From Alphaproteobacteria bacterium (GTDB lineage: Bacteria; Pseudomonadota; Alphaproteobacteria; UBA3830), in contig BNWJ01000006.1 of the NCBI GenBank assembly GCA_025998735.1, forward strand, positions 1 to 31,770: a stretch of 31,770 nucleotides of DNA, written 5' to 3'. The notes beneath the pieces are model-generated. The model was given only the letters and a program-made list of their open reading frames with translations. It made no database searches and was not told where the DNA came from. Shown one piece after another: positions 1 to 7,976 of this stretch; the first letter of the stretch is position 1; each line of letters begins with the position of its first letter. A program made the position numbers and the translations under genes.

Positions 1-123
1 AAAAACAATTCCGATCAAAAAAATCCCACTTCAAACACGGTCTTCGATATATAACTAACACTTTGTTTTATCTGTCTTTTTCTCATACTTTGTGGATGTT
101 CCTAAAACTCACGGGGTGATAAG
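1..123. repeat. Left copy of 123-bp terminal inverted repeat
   Basis: Bases 1-123 are the exact reverse complement of 31644-31766; base-by-base reading showed no mismatch, and identity stops at 124. The copy lies 165 bp upstream of the glmU start. No ORF of note lies within it. It may be the edge of a longer dispersed element that continues outside the window, such as an IS end or an intergenic repeat family; its identity is unknown. Confidence 0.95.
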
Positions 124-189
124 CTTTAAGGGTGAAAACAATCGTTTTTTTGTGTTTGAACTTTGAGTTAATGAGAAAAAATGATTTTA

Positions 190-204
190 TTAAAATTTTA
201 TGAA
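190..204 (+). promoter_or_regulatory. 15-bp upstream box shared with murG
   Basis: TTAAAATTTTATGAA occurs here and again at 10523-10537. In both places 27 bp separate the box from the -35 hexamer of a good promoter. It reads as TTAA-N7-TGAA, one mismatch from the alphaproteobacterial CtrA consensus TTAA-N7-TTAA. It could also be an AT-rich UP-like element. The shared sequence and spacing are seen directly; the regulator is inference. Confidence 0.35.
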
Positions 205-231
205 GTGCCACGGGTTTAGCGTCACGTCGGT

Positions 232-260
232 TTGCAACGATCACAATTTAGGTCTATACT
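232..260 (+). promoter_or_regulatory. Sigma70-type promoter of glmU-glmS
   Basis: TTGCAA (232-237), a 17-bp spacer and TATACT (255-260) match the housekeeping promoter consensus well. Transcription would begin near 267, leaving a 5' leader of about 20 nt before the ATG at 289. This also argues against the upstream in-frame TTG at 232 being the glmU start, because that codon lies in the -35 element. Confidence 0.6.
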
Positions 261-288
261 CTGTCGCGTGTTTGATTTTGCAAAAAAA

Positions 289-1629
289 ATGAATAAATCT
301 CTAAATTCAGCGATAATATTGGCAGCCGGAAACGGATCTAGATTAAAATCTTCCACTCCGAAGGTGTTTCACAAAGTTGGTGGATTATCGCTGCTGGATC
401 ACGTGATTCACAATGTATTGGATGCCGGCATAGGCGATATCACCGTCGTCCTAAAACCCGAATACGAAAATCCAGAAATCGAATTTATCGACAAGGCGAT
501 TGTTGCGTATCAGTCTATTCAAAAAGGAAGTGGCGATGCAGTAAAATGTGCGCTACAAAATCCTGCCAATAGATCTAATGAAGGATGGGTATACATATTG
601 TATGCAGACATTCCTTTGATTTCTTCGGAAACTCTATTGGCGTGGTCTGATGTTGCAGAAACCTGCGAAAAAACTGCTGTTGTGGTGTTGGCGATGGATT
701 CCACAAACTCAAATGCGTTGGGAAAATTAGAGCCCGCATCGTCAGTGGGAACCATAAAGGGCATAATAGAAGCCAAAGATGCGACAAAATTCGACAATAC
801 GATTCCACTTTGCAATGCTGGACTATTGGTGAGAAAAGATGTTTTGCAAAAGCTTATAGGAGAAATAAAGCCAAGTCCAGTTACGTGGGAGTTTTATATA
901 ACAGAAATCGTGCGACTGGCACACGAGGCGGGATACGTCTGCAGATATTACGAGGCAAATGTAAGCGAATTGTCGGGCGTCAATACTCGTCAGGAATTAT
1001 CTGTTCTTGAGGGATATTTTCAGGATAAAATGCGCGAAAAACATATGAATAACGGAGTGACGCTCGTGGCTCCGGAAACAGTCTTCTTTTCGTTTGATAC
1101 AGTCATCGAAAACGATGTAGTCATCGATCCTTTTGTGGTTTTTGGCAGAAACGTTCACATCAAAAGTGGATCGCACATCAATTCGTTTTGTGTCGTCGAG
1201 GGAGCAAAAATAGAAAATGCCGCTGTTGGTCCGTTCGCAAGACTTAGACCAGGAACATACATAAACGAAAAAGCGAAAATCGGAAATTTCGTGGAAATAA
1301 AAAACAGCACCATACACGAGAAGGCGAAAGTCAATCATCTGAGCTACATTGGAGACAGCGAAATCGGAAAAAATACAAATGTTGGAGCTGGCACCATAAC
1401 TTGCAATTATGATGGATTTAACAAACATAAGACAAACATTGGAGAAAATGTCTTCATCGGATCGAATTCTGCCATAGTAGCTCCTGTAAAAATATGCGAT
1501 AATGCGATGGTCGCTGCTGGAAGTGTCATAACGAAAAATGTGGATTTTGGAGCTTTGGCGCTCTCTCGAGTGCCACAGAAAAACATAGAACATGGATCCA
1601 TAAAGTTTATAAAGAAGTGCAGGCAATAG
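289..1629 (+). CDS. glmU: Bifunctional GlmU: GlcN-1-P acetyltransferase / UDP-GlcNAc pyrophosphorylase
   Basis: Cytoplasmic enzyme that acetylates glucosamine-1-phosphate and then transfers UMP from UTP, giving UDP-GlcNAc for peptidoglycan and lipid A. The N-terminal nucleotidyltransferase domain opens with AIILAAGNGSRLKS (residues 8-21) and has YADIPLI where the family usually has SGDVPL. The C-terminal left-handed beta-helix (roughly residues 245-446) carries RLRPGTY, GNFVEIKN, NHLSYIGD, GAGTITCNYDG and FIGSNSAIVAPV, all family hallmarks. Length is 446 aa, close to the usual 450. I chose the ATG at 289 because the family starts just before the AAG motif and because the longer TTG start at 232 falls inside the promoter. 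No clear Shine-Dalgarno is visible, only an A-run. glmS follows after 3 bp, so the two are co-transcribed. Confidence 0.95.
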   Translation: MNKSLNSAIILAAGNGSRLKSSTPKVFHKVGGLSLLDHVIHNVLDAGIGDITVVLKPEYENPEIEFIDKAIVAYQSIQKGSGDAVKCALQNPANRSNEGWVYILYADIPLISSETLLAWSDVAETCEKTAVVVLAMDSTNSNALGKLEPASSVGTIKGIIEAKDATKFDNTIPLCNAGLLVRKDVLQKLIGEIKPSPVTWEFYITEIVRLAHEAGYVCRYYEANVSELSGVNTRQELSVLEGYFQDKMREKHMNNGVTLVAPETVFFSFDTVIENDVVIDPFVVFGRNVHIKSGSHINSFCVVEGAKIENAAVGPFARLRPGTYINEKAKIGNFVEIKNSTIHEKAKVNHLSYIGDSEIGKNTNVGAGTITCNYDGFNKHKTNIGENVFIGSNSAIVAPVKICDNAMVAAGSVITKNVDFGALALSRVPQKNIEHGSIKFIKKCRQ

Positions 1630-1632
1630 CAT

Positions 1633-3441
1633 ATGTGTGGAATAGTTGGAATAGTTGGAAATACCAATGAAAATGTATTGCCTCTGGTTTTAGGTGGCCT
1701 GGAGCGCCTTGAGTATCGCGGATATGATTCTGCTGGAATTGCTCTGGTGCATCAGAACAGCATTGTTCGAGTTAGAGCCATTGGTAAGCTATCGAATTTA
1801 CAGGAAAAATTGCGTGGTATGGTTGGCATCATAGGGCAGGTCGGCATTGGTCACACCCGCTGGGCGACCCACGGAAAACCAACGGAAAACAATGCGCATC
1901 CCCTGATGTCCAAAGATGTCGCTGTGGTTCACAATGGCATAATCGAAAATCACAAGGGATTGAGATTCTTTCTGGAAAACGACGGATATGTGTTTTCCTC
2001 AGAAACAGATACTGAGGTAATAGCGCATCTTTTGCAGAGAGAATTGTCGAGAGGTTTTCCTCCATTGGAAGCCATGAGAAATTGCATCGAAATTATGGAC
2101 GGCACCTTCGCCATAGCAGCCGTTTTCTCATCTCTTGAAGATAAAATAATCGTGGCCCGCCGAAAAAGTTCGTTGGCCGTTGGATTCGCCAGCGATTCCA
2201 AGAAAAACTCTCACATGTGTGTGGGATCAGACGTTGGGGCGCTCTCTTGCATGTGTGATGAAGTGGCATACCTGGAAGATGACGATATTGCGGAAATCTC
2301 CGAAAAAGACGCTGTTTTCTTCGATAAAAATCTGAATAAAGTGGAGCGCAAAAAATACAAAGTGCTTTCGGACGGCTGTTCCGCAGAAAAAGGAGTGTAT
2401 CCTCATTTTATGCTGAAAGAAATCATGGATCAGCCATCTGCCATAAGAAAAACGATACTACACAATAAAATAGATGCGTCGATTTTCGACAATGTCAGCA
2501 GGATATCGATTGTCGCTTGCGGAACTTCCTATCACGCTGGAATGGTTGCGAGATACTGGTTCGAGCGCTTTCTGAAAATACCAACCAATGTAGAAATTGC
2601 GTCGGAATTTAGATACAGAAGCCCTATCATAGAGGACAATACGCTGCTCATATCCATATCACAATCCGGAGAAACCCTCGATACATTGGCGGCCATAGAA
2701 TACGCCGAAAGCAACAGTAATTGTAAAACAGCCAGTATCGTAAATGTGAAAAACAGTGCAGTAGATAGAGCTTCTGATATAGTGTTTTACTCGGAAGCAG
2801 GCATTGAGGTGGGAGTGGCGTCCACCAAGTGTTTTTCTGCGCAGCTCACAATATTGGCCTGTCTCGCATTCTGCAAAAATGAGTTTCTTTCAGGACAGTT
2901 GCAGAATGTTCCGACTTTTTGCGAAGAGGTTCTGACACTTTCTGATGAAATAAAGCAGCTGGCGGAAATCGTTTCCCAAAGTTCCAATGCTATATATTTG
3001 GGACGTGGATCGATGTTTCCGATAGCGCTAGAGGGCGCTTTAAAACTAAAGGAAATATCCTACATTCACGCAGAAGGATTTGCGGCTGGAGAAATGAAAC
3101 ATGGTCCAATAGCTCTCATAGATGACCACGTGCCTGTTGTGCTTTTGTGTCCACACAATGAGCTGTTCGAAAAGACGGCATCCAATGTGCAGGAAGCGCT
3201 TGCTCGTGGAAACAATATAATAGTTGTTACGGATGTGGATGGAGAGAAGCTTCTGCCCAAAGAAGTGCGTAAGCTGGTTCTTCCGAGTGTGCATTCGGTG
3301 ATTGCTCCGATTGTTTATTCGGCGATTGCGCCTATTATCTATTCGATACCGCTGCAACTGTTGGCTTATCATACGGCAATTCTTCTGGGAACGGATGTGG
3401 ATAGGCCGAGGAATCTAGCAAAATCTGTCACGGTGGAATAG
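1633..3441 (+). CDS. glmS: Glutamine-fructose-6-phosphate aminotransferase (isomerizing)
   Basis: Makes glucosamine-6-phosphate from fructose-6-phosphate and glutamine, feeding GlmU encoded just upstream. MCGIVGIVGN at the start exposes the catalytic Cys1 after Met removal. The class II glutamine amidotransferase domain covers about residues 1-220 (TRWATHGKPTENNAHP, HNGIIEN). Two SIS domains follow, with ACGTSYHAG, SISQSGET and LGRGSMFPIALEGALKLKEISYIHAEGFAAGEMKHGP, and the tail is GTDVDRPRNLAKSVTVE. The enzyme is 602 aa, normal for the family. Oddity: residues 556-571 contain two near-identical 8-aa units (VIAPIVYS, AIAPIIYS) where relatives have one, just before the conserved IPLQLLAYH. No glmS ribozyme-like leader is possible with a 3-bp gap to glmU. 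Confidence 0.96.
   Translation: MCGIVGIVGNTNENVLPLVLGGLERLEYRGYDSAGIALVHQNSIVRVRAIGKLSNLQEKLRGMVGIIGQVGIGHTRWATHGKPTENNAHPLMSKDVAVVHNGIIENHKGLRFFLENDGYVFSSETDTEVIAHLLQRELSRGFPPLEAMRNCIEIMDGTFAIAAVFSSLEDKIIVARRKSSLAVGFASDSKKNSHMCVGSDVGALSCMCDEVAYLEDDDIAEISEKDAVFFDKNLNKVERKKYKVLSDGCSAEKGVYPHFMLKEIMDQPSAIRKTILHNKIDASIFDNVSRISIVACGTSYHAGMVARYWFERFLKIPTNVEIASEFRYRSPIIEDNTLLISISQSGETLDTLAAIEYAESNSNCKTASIVNVKNSAVDRASDIVFYSEAGIEVGVASTKCFSAQLTILACLAFCKNEFLSGQLQNVPTFCEEVLTLSDEIKQLAEIVSQSSNAIYLGRGSMFPIALEGALKLKEISYIHAEGFAAGEMKHGPIALIDDHVPVVLLCPHNELFEKTASNVQEALARGNNIIVVTDVDGEKLLPKEVRKLVLPSVHSVIAPIVYSAIAPIIYSIPLQLLAYHTAILLGTDVDRPRNLAKSVTVE
3298..3345 (+). repeat. 24-bp in-frame tandem duplication in glmS
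   Basis: Two adjacent 24-bp units, 3298-3321 and 3322-3345, encode VIAPIVYS and AIAPIIYS. They differ at several mostly silent or conservative positions, so the duplication is not recent. It adds eight residues near the C-terminal end of the isomerase domain. Confidence 0.75.
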
Positions 3442-3599
3442 TGGTTGCACCACGGGCGTTTACTCATGCTGAAGCAGCCTCAACATTGTGGAGATAGCGC
3501 CGGCATATACAATTTGGAAGGTGGCGGAGCAGGAAAGCGCGTCTGCTGCACGCACCGTCACGCTGGTAGTAATTGTGAGATTATAAACGAGGTTATAAG

Positions 3600-4553
3600 A
3601 TGAAACAAAACAACGAACTAGAATATGCAAGATCGGTCATCCAGAAAGAAATCTCTGGATTAACAGAAATGTGTAATAATCTGAACGAGAGTTTTACGGC
3701 AGCGATCGATCTCATATATAGTAAGAGTGGTCACGTGATCGTGTCAGGAATGGGAAAGCCCGGGCACATCGGAAGAAAAGTATCAGCGACGCTGTCGTCG
3801 ACGGGTACTCCATCATTTTTTCTGCATCCGGCAGAGGCAAGTCACGGAGATCTTGGGGTTATTTCAAGGCATGATGTTCTATTGGTCCTCTCGTTCTCGG
3901 GAAGTACAAAGGAATTAATTCCAATGCTCGGCTACGCCAATAGATTTGGAATCGATATCATAGGTGTTACTTCCAATGAAGATAGCGTTTTGGCAAAAGC
4001 ATCGAAGATAAACATTATCGTTCCGAGCATTCATGAGGCGTGTCCGCATAATTTGGCACCGACTACTAGCACAACAGTCATGATTGCCATCGGGGATGCT
4101 ATAGCTCTCTGTCTTTTGAATAGAAGAAATTTCAAGAGCGATGATTTCAAGAAATTGCATCCGGGCGGAGATATTGGGAAGCGTTTGCTTACGGTAAAGG
4201 ATCTAATGCATAGTGATTTGCCACTTGTGAGAGGAAACGATTTCATGAAATCAGTTCTGAAAGAAATGACAGCAAAATCGTTTGGTTGCGCGTTTGTGAT
4301 AGATGATGATGGAAAAATATCCGGAATCATTACGGACGGAGACTTGAGAAGAAAAGTAAACAATAATTTTCTGGAAGCAAAGGCCTGTGATGTCATGACT
4401 CATAATCCACGGTTGGTATCTCCCAATACGTTTGCCCTGGAAGCTACAAGGATCATGAATGAGCACAAAATTACCAGCTTAATTGTATCGGAAGATGGGT
4501 ATCCGTGTGGTATAATACACATACATGATTGTTTGAGAGTAGGTCTTGCGTAG
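3600..4553 (+). CDS. kdsD: D-arabinose-5-phosphate isomerase (KdsD/KpsF)
   Basis: Converts ribulose-5-phosphate to arabinose-5-phosphate, the first committed precursor of Kdo for LPS. The SIS domain has SGMGKPGHIGRKVSATLSST (residues 49-68), the HPAEASHGDLG segment, the SFSGSTKEL phosphosugar loop and EACPHNLAPTTSTT. Two CBS domains fill about residues 198-317 (VKDLMHS, ITDGDLRRK, DVMTHNPRLV). Length of 317 aa is typical. The ATG at 3600 has a GAGG about 8 nt upstream. The gene lies 158 bp after glmS, and its last 8 nt overlap the next gene, an LPS-transport component, an arrangement conserved in proteobacteria. Confidence 0.93.
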   Translation: MKQNNELEYARSVIQKEISGLTEMCNNLNESFTAAIDLIYSKSGHVIVSGMGKPGHIGRKVSATLSSTGTPSFFLHPAEASHGDLGVISRHDVLLVLSFSGSTKELIPMLGYANRFGIDIIGVTSNEDSVLAKASKINIIVPSIHEACPHNLAPTTSTTVMIAIGDAIALCLLNRRNFKSDDFKKLHPGGDIGKRLLTVKDLMHSDLPLVRGNDFMKSVLKEMTAKSFGCAFVIDDDGKISGIITDGDLRRKVNNNFLEAKACDVMTHNPRLVSPNTFALEATRIMNEHKITSLIVSEDGYPCGIIHIHDCLRVGLA

Positions 4554-5826
4554 AAGAAGAAGGCGAATAAAGTTTATATCCATTGTTTTTGCATTACTGG
4601 CTGTTGGTATTATCGCCTTTGTGCTGGCGTATGTTCTGGATACCAAAAATTCCGATTGTGATACGTTTCAGTTTGCCAATAGCTCCGCCGAAAGCGTACT
4701 TTCCGACGTCACATACAAAACTTATGATGCCGGTGGAAAAGAGATCACTCTTTCGTCCAAAAGAATAACGGAAGAAAAAAAAGACAACTATATCCTCGAA
4801 AAAATGATATCAGATTTCCAATTATCGGATGGAGAAAGAGGAAATATATCGTCTAATACGACGAAAGTAATAAAAGATGATAAAACCATATGCGAATTTT
4901 CTGGAAATGTGAAATTTACGACATCATCTGGATTGGAAATGACAACTGAAAAATCCATAGTCGATTTCAATCAAAAAACCGCCGTTGGAAATACAGATCT
5001 ACTAATGGAAAAAGACGGTCTTCGGTTGTCTTCCAATAATTATCATTTTGATCTCGATAATAATGTCGCCACACTAATTGGAAATGCCAAGGGATTTTCA
5101 AATGAAAACACCATATACAGCGATAAAATGGTTATTCGTTTTTTTAGTAAGAAAGAAACCGGCAATTTGTCAAATACAAAACCCGAAAAATCCATAAAAT
5201 CCGTGGATGCCATTGGGCATGTAAAATGCACGTCTGCCGATTATATATTGACCGCTCAAAAAAATATTCTATACACTCCACAATCAGTTGTTGCGGATTC
5301 TAATGTAGTTCTTGTGTATAAATCAGATGGAAGTACCGTATACTGCGATAAAATGGTTATTGTTTTGGAAAGCGACAATCTGTCTGATGCGAAATCCATA
5401 AAGTCAGTAGATGCCATTGGGCATGCCAGATGCACATCCACAGATTACATATTGACTGCTCAAAAAAATATTATGTACACTTCTCAATCAATCATTGCGG
5501 ATTCTAATGTAACCCTTATATATAAGAAAGACGAGAAAACCTTTGACATAAGATCCGGACACATGGTTGCAACTCTGGATGGAAACGGAAGAATAAAAGA
5601 AGTAAATGCGACCAATTCTTTGACAATAAAGACAGCGGATGCTACAATACACTCGAATCGTGGCGTATTAAGAGATAACAAAGTAACTGCGTTTGGCAAT
5701 GTGGTAATCTCCAGACCAGACGGTGATGTTTTTGGAGAAACGGCGGTTTTTGACGTAAATACCGGCAATATTTCGATCGATAAATCCAGTGGAATCGTAA
5801 CAGACGGAAAAGAAGTGAAAAAATGA
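4546..5826 (+). CDS. lptC: LptC/LptA-like LPS transport protein, apparently fused, with internal duplication
   Basis: The N-terminus is basic (RRRRRR) followed by one membrane helix (about residues 10-30) and then an LptC-like periplasmic region. The remainder reads as repeated OstA/LptA-type beta-jellyroll units (ATLIGNAKG, KVTAFGNVVIS, GETAVFDVNTGNISI). At 426 aa it is about twice a normal LptC (roughly 190-220) and matches LptC plus LptA. Residues 215 onward and 283 onward are near copies with a 68-aa period (KSIKSVDAIGH...CTS.DYILTAQKNI). The start is TTG at 4546, overlapping kdsD by 8 nt, with GAGAG upstream; no ATG occurs in frame until well past the membrane helix. It ends in a 4-nt overlap with lptB. 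An alternative is LptC with an expanded repeat region and a separate LptA elsewhere. Confidence 0.75.
   Translation: MRRRRRRIKFISIVFALLAVGIIAFVLAYVLDTKNSDCDTFQFANSSAESVLSDVTYKTYDAGGKEITLSSKRITEEKKDNYILEKMISDFQLSDGERGNISSNTTKVIKDDKTICEFSGNVKFTTSSGLEMTTEKSIVDFNQKTAVGNTDLLMEKDGLRLSSNNYHFDLDNNVATLIGNAKGFSNENTIYSDKMVIRFFSKKETGNLSNTKPEKSIKSVDAIGHVKCTSADYILTAQKNILYTPQSVVADSNVVLVYKSDGSTVYCDKMVIVLESDNLSDAKSIKSVDAIGHARCTSTDYILTAQKNIMYTSQSIIADSNVTLIYKKDEKTFDIRSGHMVATLDGNGRIKEVNATNSLTIKTADATIHSNRGVLRDNKVTAFGNVVISRPDGDVFGETAVFDVNTGNISIDKSSGIVTDGKEVKK
5113..5523 (+). repeat. ~68-75-codon tandem duplication within lptC/lptA
   Basis: Coding sequence from YSDKMVI through KSIKSVDAIGH to DSNVVLVYK is followed by a diverged copy from YCDKMVI to DSNVTLIYK. 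The KSIKSVDAIGH motif starts at 5188 and again at 5392, a 204-bp period. The DKMVI motif is offset by 225 bp because of a 21-bp indel between the units. The DNA copies remain strongly similar. Confidence 0.85.
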
Positions 5827-6581
5827 TGAGCAACGGTATTGTTTGCACTGATCTAAAGAAAACTGTGGATGAAAAGGTAATTCTGAATGGAATTAGCCTA
5901 AACGCATCCAAGGGGAAGGTCGTTGCTCTACTTGGGCCAAACGGAGCTGGAAAAACCACATGTTTCTCAATGCTATGCGGATTGATAAAGCCCGATAGTG
6001 GGAAAATATTTCTCGATGGAAAAGATATAACTGAATTGCCAATGTACAAGAGAGCACGTCTTGGAATAGGATATCTGCCGCAGGAGGCTTCCATATTCAG
6101 AGGCTTAACCGTGGAAGAAAATATCAATGCCGTAATTGAAATGAACGGCATAAAAGGAGCCAAACGCAAATGTCTGCTGGATAAGCTGCTAAATGATTTA
6201 TCCATAGAATACGTAAGAGACGTATCGGCGGTTAGTGTATCCGGCGGAGAAAGAAGAAAGCTGGAAATAGCGAGAGCATTGGCTAATTTTCCCAATTTCA
6301 TGCTATTGGACGAGCCGTTTGCCGGGATCGATCCTATAGCGATCTCCGAAATGAAGGATCTGATATCTCATCTAAAAAATGATAATGGCATTGGCGTGAT
6401 AATCACGGATCACAATGTGAGGGATGCGCTTCCCATAGCCGATTACGCCTACATACTTCACGAAGGGAATATTCTTGTGGAGGGAAAGCCGGAAGATATA
6501 ATTAATGATGTAAACGCCAAGAAAATTTACCTTGGAGAAAGCTTTTCCTTTTATACTTCTGCTTATGGAAAAGAGAAATGA
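5823..6581 (+). CDS. lptB: LPS export ABC transporter ATP-binding protein LptB
   Basis: Cytoplasmic ATPase that powers extraction of LPS from the inner membrane with LptFG and LptC. Walker A is GPNGAGKTT (residues 38-46), the ABC signature is VSGGERRKLEIARAL (near 139-153), Walker B is FMLLDEPFAGIDP, and the switch histidine is in ITDHNV. LPQEASIFRGLTVEENI is the Q-loop region, very close to other LptB proteins. Length of 252 aa is usual. The ATG at 5823 overlaps the preceding stop by 4 nt (ATGA), implying translational coupling; a second ATG follows directly at 5826. The 3' end overlaps rpoN by about 17 nt. Confidence 0.95.
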   Translation: MMSNGIVCTDLKKTVDEKVILNGISLNASKGKVVALLGPNGAGKTTCFSMLCGLIKPDSGKIFLDGKDITELPMYKRARLGIGYLPQEASIFRGLTVEENINAVIEMNGIKGAKRKCLLDKLLNDLSIEYVRDVSAVSVSGGERRKLEIARALANFPNFMLLDEPFAGIDPIAISEMKDLISHLKNDNGIGVIITDHNVRDALPIADYAYILHEGNILVEGKPEDIINDVNAKKIYLGESFSFYTSAYGKEK

Positions 6582-7875
6582 CATTTTTTTATCGACATCA
6601 CCGCGGGCGTTAACATCGCCGTCGCTTCAGTATTCTATGAAGATACTGGAGATGAGCGGTCTTGAACTCTGCGAGCACATCAAAGGCTGCATTGAGGAGA
6701 ATCCCTTTTTGGAAGCGGAATGGCCGGCTAGTAATTTTTCTAGCTTCGATAATTCGCAGTTTCTAGAAAACATAGCAAAGGAAAATACACTTCACGACGA
6801 AATCAATTTGCAGATGTTATTTCTAAAATTAAATGATAAAGAAAAAGAAATCGCACAAATTCTTCTGGATGGTATTTCTGAAAGCGGATACCTAAACAAT
6901 GAACTTTTAAAATATGTATCAAAAGAAAAAGATGTACCGTATTTCGAGATTCTTCAGCTGCTAAAAAAATTGCAGAAACTATCTCCGAGCGGATTGTTTT
7001 CCTTTAATCTGAAGGATAAAATTAAAAACACGCTCGAAGCGCAAAACAAATATAGTAAAGACTTTGGAATTTTCATAGAAAACCTAGACAATATATCAAA
7101 ACACGGTCTAATGTATCTAAAAAGCAAATGTGGATTCAATGATCGGCAACTGTCGCAAATGATTTCTGAGATTAATAATGTTGGAATTAATTTCGATATC
7201 AATGTTGCGTCCGACGATTGCATATATAGAATTTCGGATTTGATAGTGGAAAGAAAGGCCAAAGATGTTTTGGAACTGTGCATAAATGATGATGTGCTAC
7301 CTCAAGTATCCGTAAACAAAGACTTATATAATGAAACAATTGCAAAATGTAATCTGCAAAGCGATAGGAAATACGCAAACGACAATTTTTCCTCAGCTGG
7401 ATTATTAATAAAATCAATAAACCATCGAAATTCTACTTTATTAAAAATAATGAGAGAAATTTCCTATCATCAGCAGGAGTTCTTCAATGGCAAAAGCGAT
7501 CACCTGTATCCGCTGAACGTAAAATCCTTAGCAAGTTCGTTAGTTATGCACGAAAGCACGGTCCACAGAGCCATATCAGAGAAAATAGTTGTCACTCCGC
7601 GTGGTACATTTGATATAAAAGCGCTGTTACCAAAGGAAATAAAATCCACCAGTTGCGACAAAGTTGTGAGCGATTACTCCATAAAAGAATACATGAAAAC
7701 TTTGATAAACAACGAACCCAAGGACAATCCCTATTCGGATGATCACATAGTTAGCGTCCTGAATTCTCGGGGAATAAACATATCAAGACGCACAGTTTCC
7801 AAATACAGAAATATCATGGAAATACCGGCCTCATATCAAAGAACAAGACTGCATAAAATTCTAATGACGAAATAG
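6565..7875 (+). CDS. rpoN: RNA polymerase sigma-54 factor
   Basis: Alternative sigma factor recognising -24/-12 promoters and needing an AAA+ activator. Region I is near the N-terminus (LTSPSLQYSMKILEMSGLELCEHIKGCIEENPFLE). The helix-turn-helix region has SLASSLVMHESTVHRAISEKIVVTPRGTFDIKALLP. The C-terminal RpoN box reads SRRTVSKYR, close to the canonical ARRTVAKYR. The protein is 436 aa from the ATG at 6565, slightly shorter than typical. I prefer 6565 over 6532 because residues before MEKRND resemble nothing and 6565 gives the usual short distance to region I. The lptB-rpoN adjacency is conserved in proteobacteria. No activator gene lies in the window, and the usual downstream hpf/raiA gene is missing. 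Confidence 0.93.
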   Translation: MEKRNDIFLSTSPRALTSPSLQYSMKILEMSGLELCEHIKGCIEENPFLEAEWPASNFSSFDNSQFLENIAKENTLHDEINLQMLFLKLNDKEKEIAQILLDGISESGYLNNELLKYVSKEKDVPYFEILQLLKKLQKLSPSGLFSFNLKDKIKNTLEAQNKYSKDFGIFIENLDNISKHGLMYLKSKCGFNDRQLSQMISEINNVGINFDINVASDDCIYRISDLIVERKAKDVLELCINDDVLPQVSVNKDLYNETIAKCNLQSDRKYANDNFSSAGLLIKSINHRNSTLLKIMREISYHQQEFFNGKSDHLYPLNVKSLASSLVMHESTVHRAISEKIVVTPRGTFDIKALLPKEIKSTSCDKVVSDYSIKEYMKTLINNEPKDNPYSDDHIVSVLNSRGINISRRTVSKYRNIMEIPASYQRTRLHKILMTK

Positions 7876-7976
7876 TATCCGAGTCCAGTTATTTTTTTTG
7901 TATCCCAAAGCCATATAAAGGAATCTTAAACTTTTAAGTATTATCATTCAACTTACGGCTAATATTATAGTGGATA

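Noticed and set aside
232..288. N-terminal extension of glmU from a TTG at 232
   Set aside because: The TTG is part of the -35 hexamer of the best promoter, and the extra 19 residues match nothing in GlmU.
997..1632. 211-aa open frame antisense to glmU
   Set aside because: It lies entirely opposite a clearly conserved gene, has no recognisable domain and no ribosome-binding site; it is a shadow of glmU codon usage.
5642..6301. 219-aa open frame antisense to the lptC/lptB junction
   Set aside because: It spans two overlapping conserved genes on the other strand and has no family features.
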